Shown one piece after another: positions 45,829-58,000 of a stretch of 64,000 nt of DNA. The number at the start of each line of letters is the position of its first letter. The first letter of the stretch is position 1. Under the pieces are notes generated by a model. That model was not told the origin of the DNA. It did not search any database and saw only the letters and a program-made list of their open reading frames with translations. The position numbers and the translations under genes were made by a program. This DNA comes from Brachypterus glaber (taxonomy: Eukaryota > Arthropoda > Insecta > Coleoptera > Kateretidae): positions 6,584,049 to 6,648,048 of the forward strand of contig OY294046.1 in NCBI GenBank assembly GCA_958510825.1. Direction: 5' to 3'.

Positions 45829-46219
45829 ATGCCGCAGCTTACAAATTATCAAAAATGTATTATAATAGCAAGAATAAATGACAGGATAAGTGTACGTGAA
45901 ATAGCCACTGAATTAAATGTTGCAAACAGCACTATAATGCGAGCAAAGAAAAAACTTGAGGAAACTGGACAGATTAGCAGAAAGCGGGGTTCTGTTCGAA
46001 GTAGAATGAGTAGTGCAGAAGAAGATATGCAATTAATGAATTATCTGCGGGAAAACCCTTTCCATACCGGAGTCAGAGCCAGGGAAGAAACTAACTTTCC
46101 TGGGTCATAATGCTGAAGAATTACGACAGGCCATCATTGAGGCTTGGCACGCAAAAATTGCACCAAATTACACAAACCAACTGTTAGAATTACAAAGAAG
46201 ATTTTTTTATTTTTGATAT
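45829..46219 (+). pseudogene. Tc1-like transposase, internally deleted
   Basis: 45829-46110 encodes a start Met and a helix-turn-helix pair: 'MPQLTNYQKCIIIARIND', 'VREIATELNVANSTIMRAKKK', 'ETGQISRKRGSVRSRMS', ending in 'EETNFPGS' then TAA. This is the paired-like DNA-binding N-terminus of Tc1-type transposases. Directly afterwards, in another frame (46109-46219), comes 'HNAEELRQAIIEAWHAKIAP...LLELQRRF', which looks like the usual C-terminus. The catalytic DDE/D core of about 200 residues is missing, so no transposition activity is expected. A DNA-binding-only peptide of 93 residues could still be made. TIRs were not convincingly found. Confidence 0.8.
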
Positions 46220-46559
46220 CTTAAAATAAGTCACTCTTGATGATGTTTTTTTTTCTTTATATTTTTGAAGACACTATTTTGAAGAAAAAAACATTATCCC
46301 ATGAACCGTAAGAGTTGTACAAAAAGCGCTTAGTGTTTTGTGAGTTTAAAATCAAGCAGGGCAAGTTATAAAGAGTGACTTTTTTTGAGATCAAATCAAA
46401 AATAAAAAATAAATTCCTGTTTGTAACTCTATCTGGAGACATACTGTATAAATATCATTTATAATAAAATTTGTTAACCTTTTTGCTTATAAGCATATAT
46501 GCTTAAAGACAGTTATAGGACTTGCACTATATAATATAGACTGTACTTTAACCTTACTT

Positions 46560-46720
46560 AATTATTACGGAAAATTTCAGTGTCAATCTTAGTAAAGTAC
46601 ATATACCACAACTAAAAATTTAAAATGTTGGGGTACCTCAGGGTTCTGTGATGTGAGCGTTTTCTATGAAACATTACATTTATTACATTCAGATTAAGCT
46701 TTTTTCATAGATATACACAA
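46560..46720 (+). pseudogene. Tiny RT remnant ('GVPQGSV' motif)
   Basis: One frame reads 'NVGVPQGSVM', the RT motif that precedes the YADD box in non-LTR elements, with stops around it. Very short, so tentative. Confidence 0.4.
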
Positions 46721-46951
46721 TAACTCTGAGACTTTTTTTTTGTAAGGACAGTGTTTAAAAAGTACCTTAGACATATATGATTAAAGAAATGACAATTTAT
46801 GAAATGACATTTTGATTAAATGGAAATTCTTTCGACTTTTTAATAACATATGACATATGTCAAATAAACTTTTTAAAGCCTTTTTTACTCCTTGGCCCGC
46901 TGAATAATTGTGTAAAACTGTGAAAATAGACTAATTTAAATGTAATAAATG

Positions 46952-47970
46952 TGGTGAAGCTGGAGCTAAAGTGGTCTAACTAACATTTTTGGCCAAAATG
47001 AGTTACGGCCATATTTCAATACTAGACATTATATATTTTTAGTTTAAACGCATTTTAGGTCTATAAACCTGCCCAAACCCCTTAATTTAAACGATAACAT
47101 TTAGGAACTCTACATTTATTTATTTTTTAAATTTGTTAAAAACGGTTTAACTCATTGTATTTTAAATATGTATTTTCCTATTTCTAAATAATGTTTGCAA
47201 AAAATATATATATATATATAAGCGAGCTTTATATAATATAATAAAATTATTTTTGGGTGTACCCAAGTATTACGCAACACTTTTTGGGGTATACTAAATA
47301 AGCCTGTTTTTTACAAAAAAAAAGGTCACAATATGAATAATTTTAGCTAAAAACGCAGAAGAAACGTAATATAGAACATAAAAAGACCCACCAAATAAGA
47401 TTATAATTAATTTAATCATTTAGTATACCCCAAAAAGTGTTACGTAATACTTGGATACACCCAAAAATAAGTTTAGTATAGTTTAAAGGTAGAACTACAC
47501 TATTTCATGTATAACTGTTTCAATAGTTGCTTTTGTTTGGAAAATAATGAGTGTTGAAAAAAATGATAGTTAGACCACTTTAGCTTTTTTACTTTTGGCG
47601 AAAATAGCAATTTCTAAAATTTATGTATGAAATAGCTTTAAAATGGCATTAAAATAATTAAAATTATATTATATGGTTAGGTTTAAGTATTATTTAACAC
47701 CTACTGTGCCAACTTACCCAAAAAAAATTAAACTTTTGTGTGTGAAAGAGCCTATGAGTTTTTTCCTAAAAAGTGTCGCGTAATAATTGAAGGCACCCAA
47801 AACTAAAGTTATTTTAATGAGATAAGTTTTTTTATATTTTAAGCTAACATATGCCCAAAAAGTTTTGTTTTAAAGGTAAAGGTGATTATATTATAAGTCA
47901 AAACGCGTTTTCTTCATTTTCTCCATATTTACATTTTGTTACTTAGACCACTTTAGCTCCAGCTTCACCA
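46952..47970. mobile_element. 1.0-kb element with 28-bp TIRs
   Basis: TGGTGAAGCTGGAGCTAAAG on the left and the inverse at the right; a partial inner copy lies at 47568-47590. It contains the MITE at 47251-47469 and an (AT)n run at 47205-47220. No coding frame. Confidence 0.7.
47251..47469. mobile_element. ~0.22-kb MITE, diverged AAGTATTACG family
   Basis: TTTTGGGTGTACCCAAGTAT, ACACTTTTTGGGGTATACTA and inverses. Its CAAGTATTACGYAAC core is shared with the AACGTTC family. Confidence 0.75.
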
Positions 47971-48930
47971 TGTAATGTACTTGACTTGGTTGGTTGACAT
48001 TTAATTACTTTTTTGGGGCTTTTAACACCCAAATGAACCCGATCCAGGACTTAGCGATTTAAAAATGTACTTTAAGACATATATAAAATACAGCCGGGAG
48101 CAAATAATGAAATAAAAATGGTAAACAGCTCTTAGACTAATAATTATTAGTCCCTATTATAATAGGGAATTATAATAGGGAATTTCGACAAGAATAAATT
48201 TGATAACTCTGAAAATAATAATTTTTAGAAAAATATACATTTTGAGCGGGACATCCTTAACTTAAACATTTTATTAATTTCATATTAATTTCCTTCAGTT
48301 TCCTATTTTTGTAAATTTGCAAACAGAAATTATATTGCTTAACCCCTTCCGCTCCAGCCGGTTTTTCAAGGTATCGGTCTCCAAAATGTATATGGAAAAT
48401 CCCGTAAACAAATATCCAACTGTGGATATTGTGGTATATTTTGCTATACAAACAAATATCCATACCTGGATACAATGGAGCGGAATGGGGTAAGAATAAA
48501 AAATGTAAAAATAAGAATAAAATTTTCCCCACCACTCCCTGACCTAGAACTATGGATAAGGAACCTAGACCGACAGATAGACTGACAAACAGACCTACAG
48601 ATTTTTTTTACGAAAATGTTTTTTGGACATAAAACTTGTAGAAACGTAAAAAAATCAAATAAAAGAAATTCAATTTTTTTTGGTAACCCAAGATTTTCCT
48701 CGGGAAAGTAAAATGACTATTAAGCTTTTACTTAAATGTAAAAAAACTTAGAAATTTTAAGTCAGCCACAATACTTGGTTTTTGAAAGTAAAATATTAGG
48801 CATAAAGGTTATTCACTTTTTTGTGGCACCCGGTATACAATCCGATGTTTTTATCCAGTTGCAAGATGGATTTCAATTTATATTTATGGTATCATTTTTA
48901 AAATAACATTTTAAATCTTATTATTTTTAG
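47971..48930. other. GST upstream region: repeats only
   Basis: 48343-48492 is a MITE with CCCCTTCCGCTCCA/TGGAGCGGAATGGGG ends, TTAA on its left only. 48560-48610 is a GACAGATAGAC-type run. A lone CACCCGGTATA end lies at 48828. No non-coding first exon or promoter for the GST could be pinpointed. Confidence 0.5.
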
Positions 48931-48946
48931 AGTTTTTGATCCCAAA

Positions 48947-49096
48947 ATGGCTGACCATTCAATTGACATTTACTTTTTTCCTGCAAGTCCGCCGAGTCGG
49001 GCTGCTCTGATGGTAATAAAAGCACTGGGATTGAAGCATAATATAAATATAGTAAATATTATACAGAAAGATCACTTAAAGCCAGAATTTATAAAG
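48947..49096 (+). CDS. GST coding exon 1
   Basis: 50 codons, phase 0 at the end. ATG follows TTTTTAG acceptor and a 16-nt leader (48931-48946). The donor is AAG|GTGAGT. Encodes the first beta-strand, catalytic Ser loop and helix 1 ('ALMVIKALGL'). Confidence 0.93.
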
Positions 49097-52000
49097 GTGA
49101 GTTTACACTAAGAAAATGATTTAACCTATTCTTACCTATTTTTTCTTACGTAATGATACAAATATGCAGAGATAAAAAAGTACTTGATACATAAGGTAAA
49201 ATTGACCACTGGGGCTAGTTGTCGCATGATCTGGAGATATGTTCATAGTATAACATTTCCTTTTTCGCATTTTTTTACTCAAAACTTTTTGGTTTGGTTT
49301 GGTTTAGACAAATTTGGAAAAATATTATTTAGTTATAAAGTTGACAATTTTGGTACAAGAGTGAAAAGTTAGATAACAATCGGCTTTTGGGAAGGCAGGT
49401 ATCTTATTTCTTAAAAAAAAAATACTTGAAGTGCCGCGACAACGTGCCCCGTAACGGGGCACGTAGTAGCATTTGTCGAGACTTCACAAAAAAAATCATA
49501 ACTCTAATACCCTAAAAATATTTTCATGTTTTATCTTATAATAATATTACTGAAACATGCAGCTAAAATTACCATTTGGTCAAGTAACAAAAAAAGACAA
49601 AAGTAAAGGAAAAAACTGACTTTGAATGAAAAGTGCGACAATTAGCCCCGGTCACCCCTACTAATATATTTATGGAAACAATTATAAATACATTTAGATT
49701 TTTATCTTTTAATTATTTAGTATGTATGATGGTTATCAAACCTATCACTAATGTTGTATGACAATAAACATGATTTCGAAACATTCATGATAAAAGTTAC
49801 ATCTGAAAAGTAGTTTTTATTAAATATCTTTGGAATCCTATGAGCCGCACTAAAGACTTTTTGCATATATCTTAACCTTGATAAAGGCTATCCTTTTATG
49901 TAATTTTTATTTGGTAATTTTATCCAGGGGCGTGCAAAACAGGGGGTTGACACCGCCATAAATTTCAGGCGCAGTAAAATAACGTAGGTCTGGGGGCTCT
50001 GGGATCTTACTCTATTTGACCACCCTACCACAATCCGATTTTAACCAAAATTAAACCCAGCTGAGGATTTTAAATAAGGAACCAATGTTCTAAATATTTA
50101 TATTTATAAAGACTTTAGCTCAGAGTGTTTACCAGTTATCTTAGACTAACCGACCGGCAGAGAGTGACAGACAATTTTTTTGCGGATAGCAGCTTTTTTG
50201 CATATTAAATATTTAATATTTAAATGTGAAGTAGCGAAAAAAAAACAATACATTTTTTTCCCTGGAGAAAGTAAAATATAATTAATAATTATACACACTG
50301 TTCCCATCTAGACCCGCTCTCCTCCACCTATATTGTCAAGATCTAGATAATTCTCCAAAAATAATAAATTAAATTATTATTTTTTAATTTATGCTTACAA
50401 TAATAATCTACTTATTTGTCCTAAATTAATTAATGCAAGTTATAAATTTAAGTAGATTATTAAACAGAATTATTTATAATAGTCTCACGAAAAGTCCTTA
50501 GATTGTTTATAAGCATCACTTGAAACGGTGCCAAATTATTATTTATAAAAACAATCTTGTTTGAAACAATTGTTTAAACTGTAGTACACATGTAAATCGA
50601 TTATAAACACGATTGTTATTATAAACAAATGTTTTATAATAAACATTTAAACAGCATAAAACTCTTCTCCGAATGTATGGGGATAATCATTAGTAGTAGT
50701 AGTAGTAAAAGGTGGGTAAGCTCCGACGCCTGACAAGTAGGCCCAATAGCCCTTTTTGTCTGCCCCAAGATTACCTACCCAACCTGCTGCCTATCCTCCC
50801 TCTTCCTGAATCTGCCAGACCTTCTGATGAAGTTCATAACATCTGACCAGGCTAGGAGGCTCATCTCTTCCTTCGCTAGTGTTACCACTCCGAAGACGTC
50901 TTGTCTGAGCCTGCCCAGAGCCTCACACTCCCCTATGAAGTGGTAGGGCGTTTCCTCGTCCATCCCACACCCAGGGCAGGTCGGATCGTTTACCGTCCGC
51001 ATGAGGCTTAGGTGTCGCATAAGCCCACAGTGGCCCGTAAGGACCCCTGTAAGGAGGCTTATGGTTGCTCGGCCCCTTCCTAGTAGCCAGACCGACCTAG
51101 CTTTGCTTGGCCTGGTCAGGAATTCCTTTGCCTATGGGGATAATCATTAAGTTACGAGTAATCTTACCGAACGTTTCGTGAGGCTAACGATGATCACCTC
51201 AGCAATCCTGCTTGTTTTGTGGTAAGCCCTTTTAAGTAATGTCCTGAAATTGTATTTCTGAGTTTTATTTCACTTAGACCTAGGTTCGCCTAGGTTATCC
51301 TCTTCCCTCTCCCACACGAAATAACCCACAATTCGTGACAATATTATACTATAAAAATGAAGTGTTACTTCATAATTACTTTTTCTGTAGTATATTGTTT
51401 TAGCTTGGCATCATTGTAATATATAATATACATTTTAACCCTCAACTGCATATTGTTTTGAATCTAGTAAACTGTATTTTTAAAAAGATATATAAAATTC
51501 GATATCTAACAACCGCACTGCAAGCTAATTAGTTCATAGTCTGTTTCCTCAAGCAAGATAGTAAATTAAAAATCGCACAGTGAATATTTTCAAAACAGAT
51601 TCGAATATTGGATGTGCGAATATACTGCGAAGTTTATTTTATTATTTTATAAAACATAACTATATTCTATACACAAACATACAGGGTGATCCATAACTGG
51701 CATGCCAAAATTTAAGAGGTGATTCTAGATCCAAAAATATAAAAAAAGTTCCTATAAAGGTTGGTCCGGAAATGAGCCCTAAGGGATCTAGGGCCCTTTA
51801 AAATTGTAATAAAAATAAGGTTTTTAATTAATAACTCGGGTACCGTTTAAGCTAGAGCGGCGAGCTTTTGCATGTATACTAGTATTAATAAGGGCAATAA
51901 GTTTATGTTAATTTATTTTTTTAATTTATCCAGAGGCGTGCCCAGACGGACAAAATATATGAGGCTTAAAACATTTTTGCCCCAAACTTTTCTATGTGTA

Positions 52001-55000
52001 TGTTTTTTGGATTTGTTGTAAAAAATATAGATTTCTAGAGTAAAAATACATATAAAATATCATATAGTGTAACACTGTAGGAGCAACCGTTATCAAAAAA
52101 AAATGCAATTAAGAGGAAGTAACATTTTGTGCCACCAAAAATGTTACTTTTTAAAAGGCTATTACTCCTTTAATATTAAATTTAGGTGTTTTGGTGTATA
52201 ATACTTTTTTGCTCAGTTTTAAATGAAGAATCACCCTGCAGCATTAAAATTTTATTGGTGCTTTTTTTTGTTCCCCATTCAATACGTCATCTTCGAAGGG
52301 CCGTAGCTCCCTTAGGGCTCATTTCCGGACCAACCTTTATAGAAACTTTTTTTCATATTTTTGGATGTAGAATCACCTCTTAAATTTCGGTACGCGAGTT
52401 CTGGAACAGGCTGTATACAATTCAAATCTGTTGTAAAAATATTTACTGTGCGATTTTTAATTTACTATCTTGCTTGAAAAAACAGACCATAGGTACAACC
52501 ATTACAGATTTCTTGATTTTTGTACTTTTTAAGGCCTATCCAGAAGCTTGCATAAGAACATAAAACATAAGAATGCGATGCCGTGATTGGCTTACATCGC
52601 ATTGTTATGTACTGTGTTGTTATGCGAGCCTGTGGATATGCCCTTAGTAAAGAAAATGGTCATTAAACAGTTAAAACATAAAACATGAAGTATAAAATTC
52701 TTAATAAAATAATTAAAAAAGGCTTATAATCGACTTCACGTTAATTTTATTATTGAAAACAATTAGTGTGACCGCGGTTTCGCTATAATTAGGTTATGTT
52801 ACATAACCTAATTCATGCCACTAAAAATGCATATTTTTAATCTGTAACCTAATTTATTAATTGTGTAATGTCCTTAGTGTTATTTATGACCAGAATGTTA
52901 AAGATGTCCCATTATATGTATTTAAGTCCGTAGATGCTATATCTATTATAGCGAAACCGCGGTCACACTAATTGTTTTCAATAATAAAATTAACGTGAAG
53001 TCGATTATAAGCCTTTTTTAATTATTTTATAATAAACCACTTCACTATAAGAAGTTCAGACGTTCAGAACCATGAATGAATTTTCAAACTGGATAAAATT
53101 CTTAAATTAAATGTTGTTTTGTTTATTTATTTAACCCAGTGATCAATAAAATTAAGCATGTTTATATGTATTTTGTTAAAATAAGCAAACCCTGGGTTTA
53201 AACAGCTAAATACTTGCATATTTTTCTATGTTCCGATTGAGAATAATGGGCAATGAAGGGTTATTTATTTCTATCCCGACAAAAGAAAAAAATAAAGTTT
53301 TATCTAAAACCGAATCTTTTAAAAGCTGCTAAAAAAATAATTACTTTTTAATTTTAGATGAATCCGATGCACACTATACCTGTTATAAATGATAAAGGAT
53401 TTATATTGTGGGACAGGTAAGGCAAACTATTAACTGAAACAATTTGCACAATGATATTCATCCCTCATATAGAGTGTATTTCATTTAGTGTTGCCGCCTA
53501 AAGCGATAGTTATCTCCAATAAACACCTCTCGTATCGCAACTACGATGCGATAGTTCAAAAATTATCGTCTCGCGCAAACGACAACGAGAGGCCTCTAGT
53601 TAGAGCCTACCTCTCTCCTACCTCTTCCTATAACGATACTTATCGTTTGGACTTTTGGACTGCGTAAAAGTTGAATATTTCAGCCATCTAATATTAGTTA
53701 AATGAATTTGACTCAAATGTCACATTAAAAAAAATATATGTCAAAAATTACTAAAATTCATATATCTTGTTAAAGTGATATTTTGCTGCATAAATGTGAC
53801 TATTATAAAAGGCTTTTATCTTTTTAAATCGTATCGCAGGCAGAAACTGCTTCAACATTATCCTATTTTTATAGCAGATATAAAAATATGAACTCCTGGC
53901 ACTAATTAACCTAATACTAAGTACGGTAGTATCTGACTAATACGAGGGGTAATTTAAAAGAAGGCAAAAATGCTAGAGCTGCTGTTAGTAGGATTTGAGT
54001 GATAAAAATCAATTTAAATTATTATTTTGCTTTGCATTTTTACCTCTCGACGTTTCAGGAAAAAATAAGATGATTTAGGTAAAAAAGTGTTTGCTTTATT
54101 TTTTCTATAACAATACTTTCTTTATGAGAAAGTAAAAATGGGAAAGCAAAATATATAAAGACTATTAAAATTGATTTTTAGCACTCAAATCCTACTAACA
54201 GCAGCTCTGGCCTTTTTGTCTTCTTTTAAATTATTCCTCGTATTAGTCAGATACTACTGTACTTACTAAAGGGCCTAATTAGGTACCTAGTGCAAACTGC
54301 CAGTAGTTAATATTTTTATATCTGCTATAAAAATAGGATAATGTTGAAGCAGTTTCTGCCTGCGATACGATTTTAAAAGATAAAAACCTTCTATAATGGG
54401 CTAATGTATGCTCCATAATGCCTACTAAAGAATATATTTGCATTTTAAAAATCATTAAATTTCAAAATAAAATAATGACGTTTTTGTCAAATATTTTAAT
54501 CTGATTTTAGGTGGCTTCAACATTCGACTGTCTTTAACTGTACGATAGTTATCGCTCTCGCTTCGGTCTCGTTACGGGCGAGAGACCTCTCCTTATCGTT
54601 ACAACGATACGATATTTTTCCACCTCTCGCTATCGTTCTGTTCAACGATAACGAGAGGATAGCGAGACGATAGGCCTTAGGCGGCAACACTAATTTCATT
54701 TATAGACAGCGGGAAGTAGAGATTCATTCGGTATATTGCTGGTTTACTGTGGTGCTCCATGGTAAATTAAAATTATAACACTGTGCGACAAAATCGCACA
54801 GTTTTAATCTTTTAGGCAAGCGTCATTCGAAAATATAGGTCTAATATAGTCCAAGGGGTTTGGACTTTTTTAAAGTTTTCAGCTCACGCTAATATACAAG
54901 ACCCATTTTTCAAGTTAGCGTTTCATAACTTTGGGAGGTGAATTTCTATCAAAAGCATGAAAAAAAGTTCATATTAAATTATGTCCAAAAATGCTTCGTA

Positions 55001-58000
55001 AGGGAGCTACGTTCCTTCAATGACCCCAAATTAGATTTTTGTTTAATACCTCAGGAACCCTTTGACCTACAGAAATGAGTTTATCCACGTGTTTTTATAT
55101 CAACAAGGCCTAGTAATAATAATAATATGTGGTAATTTTAGCCAGGGGCCGGTAAACGGGAAGGCCCAAGCACTTTTTGCGATTTTCTAATATTGTAAGC
55201 TACACATAAATTTAAAGTTCTCGGCTGGGATCGTCACACTATTTTGGGACACTTTTGCGTCACATAATTTTGGGACACTTTTGCGTCACATGCTTTTGGG
55301 ACGCTTTTGGGTCACATAACAACAATGATCCCAGCCGAGAACTCAATGATCCCAGCCGAGAACTTTGTTGATATTGTGTGTCACATATTAATGTTATCTC
55401 GGTTTTGCTTTACTTGTACAGTAGAAGGTATTTAACAATGATCCCAGCCGAGAACTTAATGATCGCAGCCGAGAACTTTAAATTTATGTGACGCTTACGA
55501 TATTAAGAAATATACTAGTAAAGAAAACCGGCTTAAAACATTAAAGGGATCACGGTTTAGCTTTACTTGTACAGTAGAACGTTTTTAACAATGATCCCAG
55601 CCGAGAACTAAATGATCCCAGCCAAGAACACAATGATCCCAGCCGAGAATTTTTTTAACTAAAGAATCATATTTTATTTAGAATATGTCAAGAATAAACT
55701 GTACAAAAAAAATGGGACAAAAAACTCCAAACGCCCTCCTCCCATTTTGCACGCCTCTGGTTAAAATTACTAAATGAAAATTAAATAGGATTAACACGTT
55801 CGCTGCCAATGATGCTTACAAGCGTCAAGGAATGCTTAGGCCAAATGGCACTGATTCTTATGAGCGTTCTATAGCCATTGATTTTAAGGAGCCAGTATTG
55901 TCGGATTTGCAGTTGAGTAAATTAGTAAAAAGTGCACGCGGTTCTGACTTTTTTCTTTTTTTTTTTTTTTTGTGGCCATGCAAATAATTTCAAAAAAGTG
56001 TTGGTTTCCGACAAACCTACCATTTTTGTATTGGCAGCGAACGTGTTAAAAGCTTAGGGCTCCGGATCAACCATCATAGGATTTTTTGAATGTTTTTGCA
56101 TCTACCCTTAAATTTCGTATGTATATAAAACATCCTGTATAGATTTTTATATCGTATTAAATTTTCCAAATAATTAACTTTTTAGCCATGTAATTATAAA
56201 ATATTTGGCAACTCAATATGCTAAGGATGACAGTCTTTATCCCAAAGATCCAAAGAAAAACGCAATAGTTGACCAAAGGTTATTTTTTGAAGCTACAACG
56301 TTGTTTCCACGATTTGTTGAATATGCTGTAAGTAAAAAAAAAATGGGAACGGGAGCGTTCGTCGAAAAATTTACCGCGAAAACAAATATCGCGAAAATAA
56401 TTCGTCGAAAAAATTACCGCGAAATATTTTTTTCCGCGCAAAGGATTAAAAGCGATAAAAATTCAACGCAAAAAAATATTAAAGCGAAATAAAAATAGCG
56501 AAAACTCTTACCACGAAAAGTTTTAATAGCGGAATACAATTACCGCGAAAAATATATAGCGATAGTAATAGCCGCGAAAATATTTAACGTGCAAAGCAAA
56601 TTCCGCGTCTAATTGCAGAACAAAATCTTAATATAATTCAGTTGTTAGGTTTGGTTTTTAAAAATATATGGAAGTAAAATTATGATTATATTACTAATAA
56701 ATATAATATATAACCAATTTCTTTATACAGAGCGGTCCAAAAGTCACCCCCCCCCCTCTTAACTTTTGAACCAGTTGAGATATCTACTTCAAATTTAGAA
56801 CTTTTAAATAAGACAACTTAAACTATCTTTTAGCATATGTTTAATACTTTCAGCCCTTAAAATGTGGGCAGGGGGGCATGGGGGCATATTTTTTTAAATA
56901 GAAAGGGGAGTCGTGTAATACATCATTTTAAAGCTTATAAAATTCTCCATTTAACTCCATGTTTTTAAATAAAAAAAATATTTTTTTTGGGGTTAAAATG
57001 GGGTTAAAAATGGGTATTAATGTAATTCCTCTAAAAAAAAAACAATTTTTTTTTTAAAATGCTTAATTTCATCATAAAAAAATGTTAATTATACTTTTAA
57101 ACTAATTTTAGTTGACATAAATAAAAATTTATAATAAAAAACTTAAAAAATAGAATATTTTAGCACAAAAAAATGAAAAATCAAAACCTTAAAAAACATT
57201 TTTAAAAAATTTAAAAATGTTAGTTTAAATAGATAATTTTATAAGCTTTAAAATGATGTATCACACGACCCCCCTTTCCATTTAAAAAAATGTCCCCCCA
57301 TACCCCCCTGTCCACATTTTAAGAGCTGAAAATACCAAATATATGCTAAAAGATAGTTTAAGTTGTCTTATTTAAGAGTTATAAATTTGTAGTCGATATC
57401 TCAACTCGTTCAAAAGTTAAAAGGGGGGGGGGGTGACTTTTGGACCTCGCTGTATATTGGTGTTATACGTTTAGTATTTTAAAAAACATAAATATGATTA
57501 AATTGTTTGGTTTGTTTGGTTTTATTTTTGATAAAATAAAAATAAAATTATGATTATAAAGTAAGCTTTTTATTCAAAAAATTATAATATATATTTTAAG
57601 GTTATTTTTTTAATTAAAATTAACCGCGTTTATATTATTGCGCCGAAAAAGTATATTACGATGCCCGTTTTTTATTGTGGCGATAATAGTTTCCGCGGTA
57701 AAAGTTTTCGAGGTAATATTTTTTGCGGTAAATGTTTTCGCGGTAATAATTTTTGCCGGTAATTACTTTTTATCGGTGAAACCTTTCGCGGTTAAATAAT
57801 TGAGCGGTAAATGTTTTTCCGGTAAATGTTTTCGCAATAAAAGTTTCGCGGTAAAATTTTCGGCAAAGTCTCCTAGATCCAAAAAAATTTGCTGCTATAC
57901 TGGAAATTCAATAAAACCTGCAGTGACTCATACCTCTGCTGCTTTCGTATAAGGGGTCCGCCTTTGCGAAGCTTTGACGAAATTACGCGAGTCACACCCG

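Larger units (their letters stand above)
54850..56130. mobile_element. Diverged foldback-family element with nested repeats
   Basis: Left landmarks are GTAAGGGAGCTACG and CCTCAGGAACCCTTTGA; centre/right CACGCCTCTGGTTAAAATTA. It contains the CCCAGCCGAGAAC array and the TTAA-flanked MITE listed below. Confidence 0.6.

Noticed and set aside
56205..56492. 95-codon frame as a GST gene model
   Set aside because: Only the part to 56327 is exon; the remainder reads into the Mutator-like terminus.
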